A stretch of 64,000 nucleotides of DNA from Thermomicrobiales bacterium (GCA_041390825.1 JAWKPF010000017.1:32842-96841), one strand, 5' to 3'; positions 1-9,646 are shown, counted from the first letter of the stretch. The notes: generated by a model from the letters alone, not told the origin. Made by a program: numbers and translations.

Positions 1-483
1 GGTGAACCCAAGCGCACGCAGAGAGCACAGGTCGGCGCCTGTGAGCGCTTCTGGATCGTTCGTGAGCTTGGCGGATACGTCGACCACTGCTCGTTCGACC
101 GGCGGTAGCTCGGTGCAGATCCTTCGTCCAGAATCGATTTGCGCCATGGGGCGGTTCTTCAGATAGTTCGCCACACTGACGCGCATGCACCGACGCGCAG
201 AAGACGCAGCCGTTGATCCGGGAGGTGGTGGTCGCTCAAGTTCGCGGTACCCCGCTTGGTGACGTCGGCCTCATCGGCATAGACATGTCGATGCAAGCGC
301 GCGCGCCTGCAACGAATCCGAAATCGTTCGCCAACACCAGCAGATAGTCCGAAGCGTTCTTGCCGGCTATGAACAGGCTGCGATCTCCTCCCTCCGACGC
401 GGGGAAAGTTCACCATCCACCGCACGCGGAACCCAGGGAACCCAGTTGAGGAATTCGAGTGTGAACGCTGGCTCGGACATCAT
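1..483 (-). CDS. Alkylhydroperoxidase-domain protein (Avi_7169-like), partial and frameshifted
   Basis: The gene runs off the left edge, so the C-terminus is missing. The N-terminus reads MMSEPAFTLEFLNWVPWVPR. A later frame gives FIAGKNASDYLLVLANDFGF, followed by a stretch matching the carboxymuconolactone decarboxylase/AhpD-type CxxC region ('CVFCASVHAR'). The visible end reads 'VSAKLTNDPEALTGADL'. This order fits the alkylhydroperoxidase-domain family often encoded beside a CMD-domain partner. At least two frame changes are needed. The start (ATGATGA) overlaps the stop of the upstream CMD gene, so the two are probably translationally coupled. The physiological substrate cannot be told from sequence. 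A general AhpD-like protein is the alternative. Confidence 0.55.
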
Positions 484-1001
484 GACGCTCCCAATGCACG
501 CAGCGCAGCATGAGCCGCACCTGATATGACACATACGACGACCTGCGACAGAACGACGATTCCCTGTGGCGACAGCCCCGACTCGAGCAACGCGTCGATG
601 TCGTTCCGGCTGCTCTCCATCGGTCGAGTGGTCACCAGGTCGACGTGTCGCATTGCCGCCGACAACGGGTGATCGTCTGGCCACGACGCGTGGATGTCCA
701 TCGCCATTTGAACCTCCGGGAGCGAGACTCCGACGTCGTCAGCTCGGGCGGCGTACCAATCAGTCACTCGATTGCTTCGCGTATGCATTGCGGTCCGGAT
801 GGCGACCAATAGGCGATCAGCAAGAGAAAATGCAGCACCGGAATCGCTCGACGGGCGAAAGAGCGCGTGCAGAGTACCCCTGCATCTGCGCCGCACCCAG
901 CTCGAGCTTTCCGCCCGGGCGCGCCACACCAGGCGGTGCAGTCCTCGCCCAGGATGGAATCCGATCCTGCCATCGTCTTGGCTCATGTCATCCCCTGTCA
1001 T
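480..1001 (-). CDS. CMD-domain protein (Avi_7170-like), frameshifted
   Basis: The clean C-terminal two thirds contains 'SLADRLLVAIRTAMHTRSN', 'HPLSAAMRHVDLVTTRP', 'DIDALLESGLSPQGIVVLSQ' and ends 'AALRALGAS'. This is the pattern of the carboxymuconolactone decarboxylase-domain family that accompanies Avi_7169-like alkylhydroperoxidases. The N-terminus needs a frame change near 870-950, where 'AQMQGYSARALF' appears in another frame. The start is uncertain: ATG at 1001 is used here, but ATG at 1043 would overlap the stop of the upstream PPOX gene (ATGGATGA) and is also attractive. It forms a three-gene minus-strand run with the PPOX gene before it and the peroxidase-like gene after it. A redox or detoxification role is inferred from family only. 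Confidence 0.5.
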   Translation of the reverse strand: MTGDDMSQDDGRIGFHPGRGLHRLVWRARAESSSWVRRRCRGTLHALFRPSSDSGAAFSLADRLLVAIRTAMHTRSNRVTDWYAARADDVGVSLPEVQMAMDIHASWPDDHPLSAAMRHVDLVTTRPMESSRNDIDALLESGLSPQGIVVLSQVVVCVISGAAHAALRALGAS

Positions 1002-1035
1002 GCGTCCGCAGGTCGGGTCTGGTTGCAGATAACTT

Positions 1036-1721
1036 TCATCCATGCTCTCGCCGCCTGAACGCTCGAGCGCCCGCACGACGAACCCGAAGCATGTGTCGAC
1101 CTACAGCGCTTTTCCGTCGCTCGAGAAGCGGGCAGAGATCGTCGTCCACAAAGCCGTCACGCTCCAGCGCCGGCAAACCATCGATGCTGGTGACGTTGTT
1201 GGCCTGGATAGTTCGATTTCCACGACTCGCCGTTTTTCGCTTGCTGTTTCTCGGCCCACCGCACCAGTTGTTCCCGCTCGTCCACGAGCTTCATGCGGAA
1301 CATGAATCCGCATGAATCCGCGATCCGCTCGACATCGATCACGATGATCGATCGAGAAATGAGCGTCGTATCCTCCGAAGGCTCGAAGGCCGCCATCCGC
1401 TTTTCGTACTCGGGGTGGCCAGGATCGACGACCCGACCGACGCCATGCAGCCGAATCACCTTCGGGCACCCTCAACGCGCAGAACATCACAACGATGCGC
1501 CCGTTCTCACGCAAGTGAGCGATCGTTTCCGCTCCGCTCCCGACCAAATCCAGGTAGGAAACCGTGTTTGGACCGAGAACGCGAAAGAGGCCGCTGCCCC
1601 CTTTCGGTGAAACGTTGACGTGGCCTTCGCTGCCGGATGGCGCAGTGGCGACAAAGAAGAGCGGCTGCTTGCTGATCCAGGCCTCGAGCTGGGAATCGAT
1701 GCCCTTGAAAATACGTCCCAC
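1036..1721 (-). CDS. Pyridoxamine 5'-phosphate oxidase (PPOX/FMN-binding) family protein, frameshifted
   Basis: Starting from GTG at 1721 (an in-frame stop lies just upstream), the protein begins 'MGRIFKGIDSQLEAWI' and contains 'FVATAPSGSEGHVNVSPKGG' and 'ENGRIVVMFCA', typical of the split-barrel flavin-binding fold of the PPOX family. Two frame changes follow. The middle reads 'GRVVDPGHPEYEKRMAAFEP' and 'LVDEREQLVRWAEK'; the last part reads 'NNVTSIDGLPALERDGF' and ends 'RRREHG'. This subfamily is usually annotated as a general pyridoxamine 5'-phosphate oxidase family protein; true PNPOx activity should not be assumed. It heads the minus-strand run with the CMD and alkylhydroperoxidase-like genes. 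Confidence 0.7.
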
Positions 1722-1863
1722 GGTGTTCTACTCCACACATCGTTCGAATTGGGAAAACTCTGCAGCAGTGAGATTGGAGATTGCCAGGTGATTTCGCAAT
1801 CAGTGCCGCTGGGCGCTTTTTCGACGATACAGACCGAGATCGAGCTCACCACATTGTGTTGTA

Positions 1864-3007
1864 ATGAAACCATTCGAACGCTTGGAAATGGGCACGGGCC
1901 GGCGGCACATCCTGTACGGTCGGAGCACCTGCGCGGAGCAGAAAAGGAACGAATCTGGACTCTTTGTAACTCCGTTGGCGCGTGCTTCGCGCAGACCGAC
2001 CGGATCCATGACCCTCGACTGGTCTTTGCGATTCTGGCGGTACTGGCGGATTCTTGGCGGTGTGGCTGCCGCGCGCGCGTTTGACGTTGCTCGATCTCTA
2101 TTCGCATCATGAGCATCTTCTGCGGGTGTTCTTCATTGCGCTTTTCTTCTCCACCATTCTCACCGGATTGACGACACTCATCCTGAGATGGCTCGATCGG
2201 CGCGATCCACTGCCCTGGCAACTGTACGCATCGCTGCTTGCGTGGGGGCAATCCTCAGCACCGGACTGGCGTTGCCTGCGAATCAGCGAATCCTCAGAGA
2301 TGTCGATCGGTGGGTCGAGAAAAACGACCTGATTCCATACGCTGGCGAGAATCGAGGCTTCCTGTAGCGCTCCGATTGCCGGCCCCTCGTCGAGGAGACG
2401 CTCAAAGGGGGTTGGCTTGCTTTTGGTTTCTTCCTCTTTCGCTCGTTCTTCCGCAGTCCTCGTGACGGATTCATCATGGGCGCGCTCGTCAGTGCCGGAT
2501 TCAACTGGTTCGAGTCCGCGCTCTACGTTGCCAATGACTATACGGAATGGGGCGTCCACACCTATGGCACCGAACTGGGAGGGCGCTACGGACTGTTCCG
2601 GGTTCGCCGGGCATGCGTTGTTCACAGGACCCCGGCCAGGCTCGGCCTGGGCTATGCGGCTGTCAGCAAGACCCGCGTTCGCGCGGTGGCCTGGGCGCTC
2701 CCTTGGGTACTTCCTCGCGGTGACCGCCCACCTGGTCAACAACGGGCTTGGCGTTGCCGTGGTCGTGATCCTGCACACGATGGGCAAGCCGATTCCCGAT
2801 CTCAGCGCTCCGACCGAGGAGAATCCGTTTCTCTCCAGCTGGATGAGCGCCAGTCTCCGCAGCTTCTTCATGTTCCTGCCATCGGTCTTGCTCATTCTCT
2901 ACACATTGGTGCGCACGGGTCGCTGGGAGGAGAAAACGATTCAGTCGAGCTGGCTGGCCGAACCTGACACCGTCATCTCGGAAAGAGCGCGCCCGGTTGG
3001 CCCGTGA
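1864..3007 (+). CDS. prsW: PrsW-family glutamic intramembrane protease, frameshifted
   Basis: Hydrophobic segments start near 2030 ('VFFIALFFSTILTGLTTL'), followed by the hallmark glutamate pair in 'RPLVEETLKGGWLAFGF' at about 2388-2440. Next comes 'GALVSAGFNWFESALYVAND', then 'GHALFTG' and 'YFLAVTAHLVNN'. These match the conserved EE, E and H motifs of PrsW membrane metalloprotease-like proteins of the CPBP/PrsW superfamily. The family cleaves or senses membrane substrates; B. subtilis PrsW acts on RsiW, but the substrate here is unknown. The C-terminus runs cleanly to TGA at 3007. The N-terminus is scrambled by at least three frame changes, so the start is a guess. Confidence 0.65.
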
Positions 3008-3245
3008 GACCCATTGGCGCATGCGCCGCTATCCATGGGAGTCACGGCGCCACTCCAGATCGATCGTGGCCGAGCAGAACCGTCTCGCGTTCCTCAAGTA
3101 TCGGAGTTGAACAAGAAGGTGGCGATGTGCAGACCGATCCGGAAATCGTTGCCCAACGAGCGCGCATCGAACGGATTCGCGCCTCATCGTGATTGTCGAC
3201 ATTTGAAGAAAGTGATACGTTACCTGAGGGGAAGAGAGGGGTGGA

Positions 3246-3317
3246 GCGGGTGATGGGACTCGAACCCACGACATTTTGCTTGGGAAGCAAACACTCTACC
3301 AACTGAGTTACACCCGC
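3246..3317 (-). tRNA. tRNA-Gly (CCC anticodon)
   Basis: The complement folds as a normal cloverleaf. It has a 7-bp acceptor (GCGGGTG/CACCCGC), a D-arm beginning AACTCAGTTGG, an anticodon stem TTTGC/GCAAA closing the loop TTCCCAA (anticodon CCC), and a T-arm with GGTTCGAGTCC. CCA is not encoded. It is one of the few features in the frameshift-rich segment that looks undamaged. A second glycine tRNA (TCC) lies at 37864. Confidence 0.92.
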
Positions 3318-3327
3318 ATCGGCCAGC

Positions 3328-3357
3328 ACTATACATGACGCGCAGAAGTCACGTCCA
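3328..3357 (-). promoter_or_regulatory. Sigma70-like promoter for tRNA-Gly(CCC)
   Basis: On the minus strand, TGGACG and TATAGT are separated by 18 bases. The -10 box lies about 11 bases before the tRNA 5' end. It resembles the TTGACN-N17/18-TATACT promoters found elsewhere in the window. Confidence 0.45.
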
Positions 3358-3476
3358 GCCGAATTCAGTCGCAACTGGCTGATCGCAGTCGACATTTCAA
3401 GGTCAACAAAGGACAACTTTCAGCGAATTCCAAGTTGACCCGATAATCTCGCTGACCATATACTCGTCGTTCCTTC

Positions 3477-3547
3477 AGGGGCGTAGCTCAGCTGGGAGGC
3501 GCTACAATCGCACTGTAGAGGCCGGGGGTTCGGAATCCCCCGCCTCC
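3477..3547 (+). tRNA. tRNA-Ala (CGC anticodon), structurally distorted
   Basis: The anticodon arm is perfect: CTACA/TGTAG around the loop ATCGCAC, anticodon CGC. The D-arm reads TAGCTCAGCTGGGAGGCGC, where the usual form has one more base (GGGAGAGCGC). The T-loop reads TTCGGAAT, eight bases instead of the usual seven (TTCGAAT). The acceptor AGGGGCG/CGCCTCC pairs imperfectly. One missing base and one extra base in a molecule of fixed geometry point to sequence errors. A rho-independent terminator follows directly. Confidence 0.85.
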
Positions 3548-3562
3548 CTGTAGGAACGACGA

Positions 3563-3590
3563 AACCCCGGTCAGATGGGCCGGGGTTTTG
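3563..3590 (+). terminator. Rho-independent terminator after tRNA-Ala, also facing ftsH
   Basis: An 8-bp perfect stem (AACCCCGG/CCGGGGTT) with a 9-base loop is followed by further T residues. It lies between tRNA-Ala (+) and the end of ftsH (-). The flanking A and T runs mean it could act in both directions. Confidence 0.8.
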
Positions 3591-3606
3591 TGTGCGACGA
3601 TGTCTG

Positions 3607-5585
3607 TTATTGCGGACGACTACCCTGCGGGCTGCGGCACCATCTGTCCACCGAGGCACGCAACGGCCGATCACGATCGTCTGAGTCGTTCCGCTTGGTG
3701 CGCGGCTTCTTGTCCTCTGCCGGGGTGATCAGCGATGCCGCCGGACTTGCTCCAGGTGGGCCGACGAGCGTTGGTTTCGGGCGTGGCGAATCGAAAGGCG
3801 CTTCCAGTTCTTCGCCTTCGATCGTCTCCTCGCGCATGAGCAACTCAGCAATCGCTTCCAGCTGCGCAAAGTGCGAGGTAACGACTTCCTTTGCGCGCTC
3901 GAGTCCGCAGTCGACCAGCATTCGGATCTCCTTGTCGATCTCGAACGCCACTTCGTCGCTGTAGTTCCGTTGCTCCTTCAATCTCGCGGCCGAGGAAGAC
4001 CAACTCGTCCTTCTTGCCGGCGAGGCTATCGCTCGCCAACTCGTCACGCCGCCCGCGCGAGGTGGTGGCCCGCTCGGCGATATCGTTGGCGGCTCCAGTC
4101 GACTGCTCGTCGAACACACCATCGATTCGGCCACATGCCCGGCCATGAACACCGCCGCGAGCTCGTCCTCGAACTGCCGCTTCGTCTTGAACATCCGGTC
4201 CTCGTCCGGCACCACGCGGGTGTAACCACCCATCATGCCGCGGGCCACGATGGAGGCCTTGCGCACCGGATCGGCATTTGGGAGCATGCGCTACGAGTGC
4301 ATGTCCGGCCTCGTGATAGGCAGTCATCAATCGTTCCCGCTCGAAATCACCCGGCTCTTGCGCTGCGGGCGGCCAGCGCGGTCGATCGCCTCGGTCATCT
4401 CGTGACGCCCAATGGTCTTCTTGCCGCCGTGCCTCGCCAGGATTGCCGATTCGTTCACCAGGTTCTCGAGGTCTCTGCGCCGGAGAAGCCAGGCGTTTGC
4501 CGCGCGAGGTTGTCGATCGAAACATCGCCCTCCAGTGGCTTCCCACGGGAGTGGACTTCGAGAATGGCTCGCCGCCCGGCGATATCGGGCCGATCGAGGA
4601 TGACTTGTCGATCAGTCTCCGGGCCGCAGCAACGCCGGATCGGCCGTCGGGCCGGTTGGTTGCCGCGATCACGATCACATTCGTGCTGCTGTCAATCCGT
4701 CCATCTCGACCAGAATCCTGGTTCAGTGTTTGTTCGCGTTCGTCGTGGCTGCCGCCCAGACCGGCGCCGCGCTGCCGGCCGACTGCGTCGATTTCATCGA
4801 CGAAGACAATGCATGGCGCGCTCTTCAGCCGCCTGGTCGAAAAGATCGCGCGCGGCTCGCGCCCACGCCGACGAACATCTCCACGAGCTCTGAACCGGAA
4901 ATGCTGAAGAACGGCTTTACCGCCACAGCGTGCCACTGCGCGAGCAATGTCTTGCCGGTTCCCGGGGTCCGACCAACAGGACACCGCGCGGTCGCGCGCC
5001 AAGCGGCTGGAACTTGTCTGGATACTTCAGGAACTCGACGACCTCGGCGAGCCTCCTCCTTCGATTCATCGACTCCGGCGACGTCGGCAAACGTAACGGT
5101 GGGCTTGTTGCTGCTGAAGAGACGCGCTCTGCTCTTTCCGAACGAAACGGCCTGATTGTTCGACCCTTGCGCCTGGCGCATCATGAAGGAAGATGCCGAT
5201 CAGGAAAAGGGTCGGCAACAGGAAACCTTAACGCCCCCAACCAACTGCCCCAGCGGCTCGCTGCCTTGACATCGATTGGCGGTGCAGTAGCGACATCGAC
5301 GCCATATGCCTCGAGAAGCGCTTCATAGATGGTGGTGTTGCCCGGAAGGATCGACTTGGCATCGTTGGTATCCGGGTCGATGTACGCATTTGAACCGGCA
5401 TGTTCGCTGTCTTCGCCGATCATCAGCTTCTGCCTCGCCGGCCTGGATATCGGCAGCGACGGCAGAAAAATCACTGTTCGTTGTCGCATCGTTGTCGTTG
5501 ACGACAAGGAACCAAAAGCGCAGCAACTGGCGACGATCAGGACAATCCAGACCGCACTGCTGCGCAAGCGTCGAATATCACCCAT
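3607..5585 (-). CDS. ftsH: ATP-dependent zinc metalloprotease FtsH, frameshifted
   Basis: FtsH is a membrane-bound AAA+ protease that extracts and degrades membrane and regulatory proteins. Starting from ATG at 5585, a membrane segment ('SSAVWIVLIVASC') and a periplasmic stretch are followed by 'PTVTFADVAGVDESKEEA', the Walker A region 'GTPGTGKTLLA' near 4990, 'SISGSELVEMFVGVGAS', the Walker B region 'CIVFVDEIDAVGRQRG', and 'ATNRPD'. The zinc site HEAGH is encoded at 4301-4315 ('YHEAGHALVAHA'). The distal part has 'MMGGYTRVVPDEDRMF'. At least six frame changes are needed. It follows tilS and hpt in the same order as in B. subtilis. The C-terminal end is approximate. Confidence 0.88.
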
Positions 5586-5647
5586 TCATGGACCTCCGGC
5601 CAGCCCGAGCTTCCTGGATGGTTTTCGTGATCCTGAAGGGGCGGCTT

Positions 5648-6236
5648 CTACGAAAGTATAGCAGTCTTACTTTTCGTAACTTCGATTTCCGCCGGATCCA
5701 GCACACCAATGTACGGCAGGTTTCGGTAGCGGCCCGCAAAGTCGAGACCATAGCCAATGACAGCCTCGTCCGGAATATCGAACCCAACCAGGTCCGTTTG
5801 CACTGCCATCGCCTCCGCTTTCGGTTTGCGCAACGAGGGCCACGACCTTGATATCGGCCGGGTTTCGCGCCGCCCAGGACGTCCAGCAGATAGCTCAGGG
5901 TGAGTCCGCTGTCGACAATGTCTTCCACGATGAAACGGCGGCCTTCGATGTTCTCGTTCAGGTCTTTGAGGATGCGCACGGCGCCCGAACTGGTCACATC
6001 ATCCATAGCTGGAGACGGCCATGAAATCGACCTTCAGTTCGGCATCCATCGCGCGCATCCAGGTCCGTCATGAACGTGATGGCGCCATTGAGCACGCCGA
6101 TAAGGAGTGGGGTTTCATGCACATAGACTGCGTCGAGCTCAGCGGCAAGCTCTCTCACTCGCTGCTGAACCGAATCGGCATCGATGAGGATCCGCCGCGA
6201 CCCCCTTACCTTGCGCTTCAAGACCGCCTCCGCCAT
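5648..6236 (-). CDS. hpt: Hypoxanthine(-guanine) phosphoribosyltransferase, frameshifted
   Basis: This enzyme makes IMP (and usually GMP) from the free base and PRPP in purine salvage. Starting from ATG at 6236, the protein reads 'MAEAVLKRKVRG', then 'VYVHETPLLIGVLNGAITFM'. Another frame gives the PRPP-binding motif 'IVEDIVDSGLTLSYLLDVL', and the last frame gives 'DLVGFDIPDEAVIGYGLDF' and 'RNLPYIGVLDP'. All match the Hpt family in order. Two or more frame changes are needed. It sits between tilS and ftsH on the same strand, a widespread arrangement. Its final codons contain a TATACT that could be an ftsH promoter element, but no convincing -35 accompanies it. Confidence 0.88.
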
Positions 6237-6249
6237 CGAACCCCCGCCT

Positions 6250-7605
6250 TCTTGCCTGAACCTTCATCGGCCCTTGCCCCGAATGGTGGGATAGATTGCC
6301 GGGATGAGCAAGACCCCGGCCGGCGAAGCAACTGCCAGCACGTGCGTTCGCACGAGTGGATGAACCAGCGGCGCGCAGGTCGCCATCACGGAGTCGTTCG
6401 TCCCATGCACGGTCGCCTTGTCTGATCGAACGCACCTCCAGCGGCAAAACCCGCTTCTGAACGTCGAACGTCACATCACCCGGTCGCGGATCGTCGCGGA
6501 TCTCGATGATCCATCCGTCCCACCCCGCATCGATCGGAATCGATGCGCGCCAACCTCATGCATCAGCTGGTCGAAGCGGACCAGCCGGTTGCCGTCGACA
6601 ACGATCGAACAGCGACTCCCAGCCTCTTCGACTTTCGACTTTCGTCACCATCAGTCGCGAGAGCCCGCAGGCGGTGCACGACATCTGAATCTACTTCGGG
6701 CGGCCCAAACCACTCGAGCCATCGCCGCAGCACGCGGTTTGCGACAGCTGGCTCGAACCGACTCAGTGTCCGCTGCAGAGTGTCCGGTCAGCGTTCTCCG
6801 CTCGATACGGCGAGATCTACAGCTCGATGCATAGAAGACCTATCTGCATCGAGCACCCTCCAGCTGCGCGCGATCGTCTCGAACCGCATGCGGCCAGCGC
6901 TTCAGGATTTCCGGGCGGGGGTGCCCGTAGGGGCGCATCCAGTTCCGGTCGAAGTCGGTTTCGGCGTTGCTCTCGTCGACGCCGGGGACAACCCCAGGAA
7001 GCGCGACATATGCCTCGATCGCTGTTCTGGATTCAGCGAGCATGGCCTGGCGGTCAGGTTCACACCTCCGTTGCCTCCGGAACCCACCATGGAACAGGTC
7101 GGTGCTCGACGGGACGCATGCCGGCAGTCCGTCCAACCCCGCTCCTCGCACCAGATGCAGCAGCATAGTCTCCACCTGGTCATTCGCCTGATGGCCCAGC
7201 ACGATCGTTGACGACTCCCCAATCATTGGCAGCGGCTGCCAGCGCGAGATAACGCTCTCTGCGGGCGGCTTCCTGCAGTCCAATGCCCACCGTTCGTCGT
7301 CGGAGACCGAGCTTCGAGTGTCACGACGTCGATCTGCAGACCAAGCGCTGCCGCCAGTTGCCGGCAGGCCGCGGCGTCGGCGTTGGGGTTGTCGCGAATC
7401 TGATGGTCGACATGAATGATCCGAATCTGCGTTCCGAGCAGGGGGAAACGCGTGCGAGCCCGGCGGCTAAGGCGAGCGAATCGACGCCACCAGAAAACGC
7501 GACCGTCAGGCGATCCCCGGTTGCACGCCACTGTTTCGCATCGCGCGGAGGAAGACGCGCCGCCGAATCCCGTCCGGGATTTCGATCACGTTCTCATAGA
7601 ATTCA
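6250..7605 (-). CDS. tilS: tRNA(Ile)-lysidine synthase, frameshifted
   Basis: TilS converts C34 of tRNA-Ile(CAU) to lysidine so that it reads AUA. The N-terminal PP-loop motif 'LTVAFSGGVDSLALAAGLAR' is encoded near 7470-7520. It is followed by 'IRIIHVDHQIRDNPNADAAA', 'CRQLAAALGLQIDVV', then in another frame 'TIVLGHQANDQVETMLLHLV' and 'GAGLDGLPA' (consensus HQADDQAET). The distal substrate-binding region is badly broken. Both ends are approximate. Gene order tilS-hpt-ftsH supports the call. The CAT-anticodon tRNA at 7637, just upstream, is a possible TilS substrate, but CAT tRNAs for Met look alike. Confidence 0.8.
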
Positions 7606-7636
7606 TGAGTCCTGGGAATGTCGTTGGGGCGATGGT

Positions 7637-7704
7637 GCCGACGGGTGGATTCGAACCGGCCAAAGGCTTATGAGTCCCTTCATCTGCCACTGAGCTACGT
7701 CGGC
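7637..7704 (-). tRNA. tRNA with CAT anticodon (probably Met), distorted
   Basis: The acceptor GCCGACG/CGTCGGC is perfect, and the D-arm reads TAGCTCAGTGG. The anticodon loop is CTCATAA (anticodon CAT) with a poorly paired stem. The T-arm reads GGCCGGTTCGAATCCACC, where pairing demands GGTGG before the loop. At 68 bases it is short. These defects fit the error-rich segment. A CAT anticodon could belong to elongator Met, initiator Met or lysidine-modified Ile; I cannot separate these here. Confidence 0.75.
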
Positions 7705-7776
7705 CCAAAACAACGGTCGAGGAAGCCTAGCAATCCTGGGGCCTTCGCGTCAACCTCGGACGGGCCCGGACGCGGT

Positions 7777-8720
7777 TCAGCCCTCAGCGCTCTGCCAATG
7801 CTCGAACGGCGGGATGGAATCGAGATCGTTGTGCAGCCCGGCTATACCAGCGGCGATCGTGTTGCGTGCCAGCATCAACGCCGTGATCGGCCCTGTGCCC
7901 CCTGGAACCAGAGGTGATCGCTCCGGCCACGCAAGGCGCGTCGAAGTCGGCATCGCCAGTGTTGCGGTCTCCGATGACATTGGTACCAAAGTCGAGCACT
8001 GCGGCGCCCGGGCGGATCAGGTCCGGTGTTAAGTAGGGCTACCGATTGCCAGCGCGACAATATCGGCCTGCTCGCGTGTGTACGACACCGTCCTGGTGCC
8101 GCTGTGGCAGACGGTCACCGTTGCGTTTCGGCGCTGCAAGAGGGCAGCCAAAGGGCGACCGACCACATTGCTTCGCCCGATGACCACGGCGCGCGCTCCG
8201 TTCATCGGTATCCCGTAGTGATCAAGCAGGGCAAGGCCGCCATTTGGCGTGCTTGGCGCCAAACACGGAAGCCCCGGTGCCGACGGCCGGCGTTGATGAC
8301 CGTCACCCGTCGACGTCTTTCAACGGGTCGAGTTGTTCCGAAGGCTCCGATTCCCACTGTCGATCCGCGCCGGGAGCGGCATGAGCACCAGCACCCCGGC
8401 GACCTCTGGGTCATTGCTGAGCTCTTGTAGCGCACGCTCCAGATCGGCATCCCGGCACCCGGCAGGCAAATCGACCGGCCGATGCTCGATCTCGACCCGC
8501 TTCATGGTCCTGGAGATCGAGGTGCGATACGCCTCAGCCGATGCATTCGGTTCCGCCGCCAGCGTCACGAGCACCGGGGGACGGCCACCATCGCGCAGCA
8601 GCCTCATGCGAGCAAGTCGGATCTGGCTCCTTAGCGTTGTGGCCAGGTCGCCGCCTCGCAGGAGAAGGGTGTCAATGTTGGTCGAGGTGTGGGCGGTTAT
8701 GGAGATCCCGCTCCGGCTGT
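7777..8720 (-). CDS. folD: Bifunctional methylenetetrahydrofolate dehydrogenase/cyclohydrolase FolD, frameshifted
   Basis: FolD interconverts 5,10-methylene- and 10-formyl-tetrahydrofolate using NADP(H). The N-terminal part reads 'PPVLVTLAAEPNASAEAYRT', 'LQELSNDPEVAGVLVLMPLP' (consensus GilVQlPLP). A second frame carries the dinucleotide-binding region 'ARAVVIGRSNVVGRPLAALL' and 'RNATVTVCHSGTR'. The C-terminus in a third frame reads 'SPLVPGGTGPITALMLARNT' (consensus PVPGGVGPMT). Each block is in family order. At least three frame changes are needed and the start is uncertain. Its product supplies the formyl donor for purine synthesis and for fmt, both encoded in this window. Confidence 0.88.
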
Positions 8721-9060
8721 CGAAACAAGGCGGCGCGTTCCCCATCGAACCAGGACGAATTAAGCCACAGATCGCGTCCCTGAGGCCATCGCCCCGACGA
8801 TGCAGGGCGAGACCCGTGCATTTCCGCATGACGCCTGGGCAACGACAGTCAACTTGGCGATTCGACACCAACGGCGCGCTTCAGCGATTATCCGCATTCG
8901 AAACGACGAGTACGCCGAAACCGATGTGGATAAGCTGAAATTCGAATTGACGGCTGGGCAACGGGCTGATAGGATGGTGTCAGTGAGTCAATGACCGGTC
9001 CGAACGGTCGCCGATCGAGATCGATCGATTGTGTCTATCTGTCACAGAGCGGGGTTACGA
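8721..9060. other. Intergenic or undecodable stretch between folD and the XRE gene
   Basis: This roughly 340-base stretch lies between divergently oriented folD and the HTH gene. Part of it may hold the true N-terminus of folD, obscured by frame changes. I see no RNA gene, repeat or convincing promoter pair. Confidence 0.4.
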
Positions 9061-9573
9061 ATGACGAAGTTGGCCAACTGCTGGAAGTCGCTTCGGGAGC
9101 GGCGCGGCGTTTCTCAGAGCAAGCTCGCTGAACGCGCTGAGTTCGATCACGCTACGTCAGCCGTCTCGAGGGCGACGCGCGTATGCCAACCCGGGACGCG
9201 GTCGATCGCCTGGGCGATGCGATGGACCTGGGTGAGGGCAGGAAACAGAGACATGCTCCTTGCGGCAGCGAGCTTCTTGCCGCGGGATTTCGCCAAAGTT
9301 CTTTCGGCTGAGCTGGCGCTCGGTGAGGTCTTCTATCTGTTGAGCGACGAGCAGCTTCCCGCGGAATACCGCGAGAACATGCGCCAGGTTCTCCATCTGC
9401 TGGCAGAGCAGGCGCGGATGCGCTATGCAGCTCGCGCCCATGGGCCGGGTTTCGGCCGCCGCCTAGCGGGGCTGATCCGAAAATTCGGCAGGCGGCTCCG
9501 CGCCGCGGTTTCGCACCCGCTTCGAACCGCGCCGGAGCCGGCGATAATATTTCCAGCTTCCGCTGCGGAGTAA
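9061..9573 (+). CDS. XRE-family helix-turn-helix regulator, frameshifted
   Basis: Starting from ATG at 9061, the protein begins 'MTKLANCWKSLRERRGVSQS' and continues 'KLAERAEFDHSYVSRLEGDA' once a frame change at about 9150 is allowed. This is the classic Cro/C1-type HTH with the recognition helix around 'SYVSRLE'. 'PTRDAVDRLGDAMDLGEG' follows in the second frame, and the rest ('DMLLAAASFLPRDFAKVLSA' to the end) returns to the first frame. The C-terminal part is arginine-rich with a helical stretch and no domain I recognise. An upstream in-frame ATG at 9031 exists, but homology begins at the second start. It is the only clear transcription factor in the window; its targets are unknown. Confidence 0.75.
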   Translation: MTKLANCWKSLRERRGVSQSKLAERAEFDHATSAVSRATRVCQPGTRSIAWAMRWTWVRAGNRDMLLAAASFLPRDFAKVLSAELALGEVFYLLSDEQLPAEYRENMRQVLHLLAEQARMRYAARAHGPGFGRRLAGLIRKFGRRLRAAVSHPLRTAPEPAIIFPASAAE

Positions 9574-9590
9574 GAAAAAGCACAGAGCAA

Positions 9591-9627
9591 AGCCCCGACG
9601 TCGCGGGGTCCCCGGCAATTGCCGGGC
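9591..9627 (+). other. Two consecutive GC-rich inverted repeats upstream of dnaE
   Basis: The first repeat is an imperfect GCCCCGACGTCGCGGGG hairpin. The second, at 9611-9626, is a perfect 16-base palindrome (CCCGGCAATTGCCGGG). Neither is followed by a T run, so they may terminate the HTH gene weakly or form part of the dnaE leader. The palindrome could also be a protein-binding site. Confidence 0.4.
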
Positions 9628-9646
9628 CTAGAAACGAGTCACCCCT

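Noticed and set aside
1304..1325. A tandem repeat of CATGAATCCG in the PPOX gene
   Set aside because: It is only two copies of ten bases and is probably chance or part of the local sequence errors.
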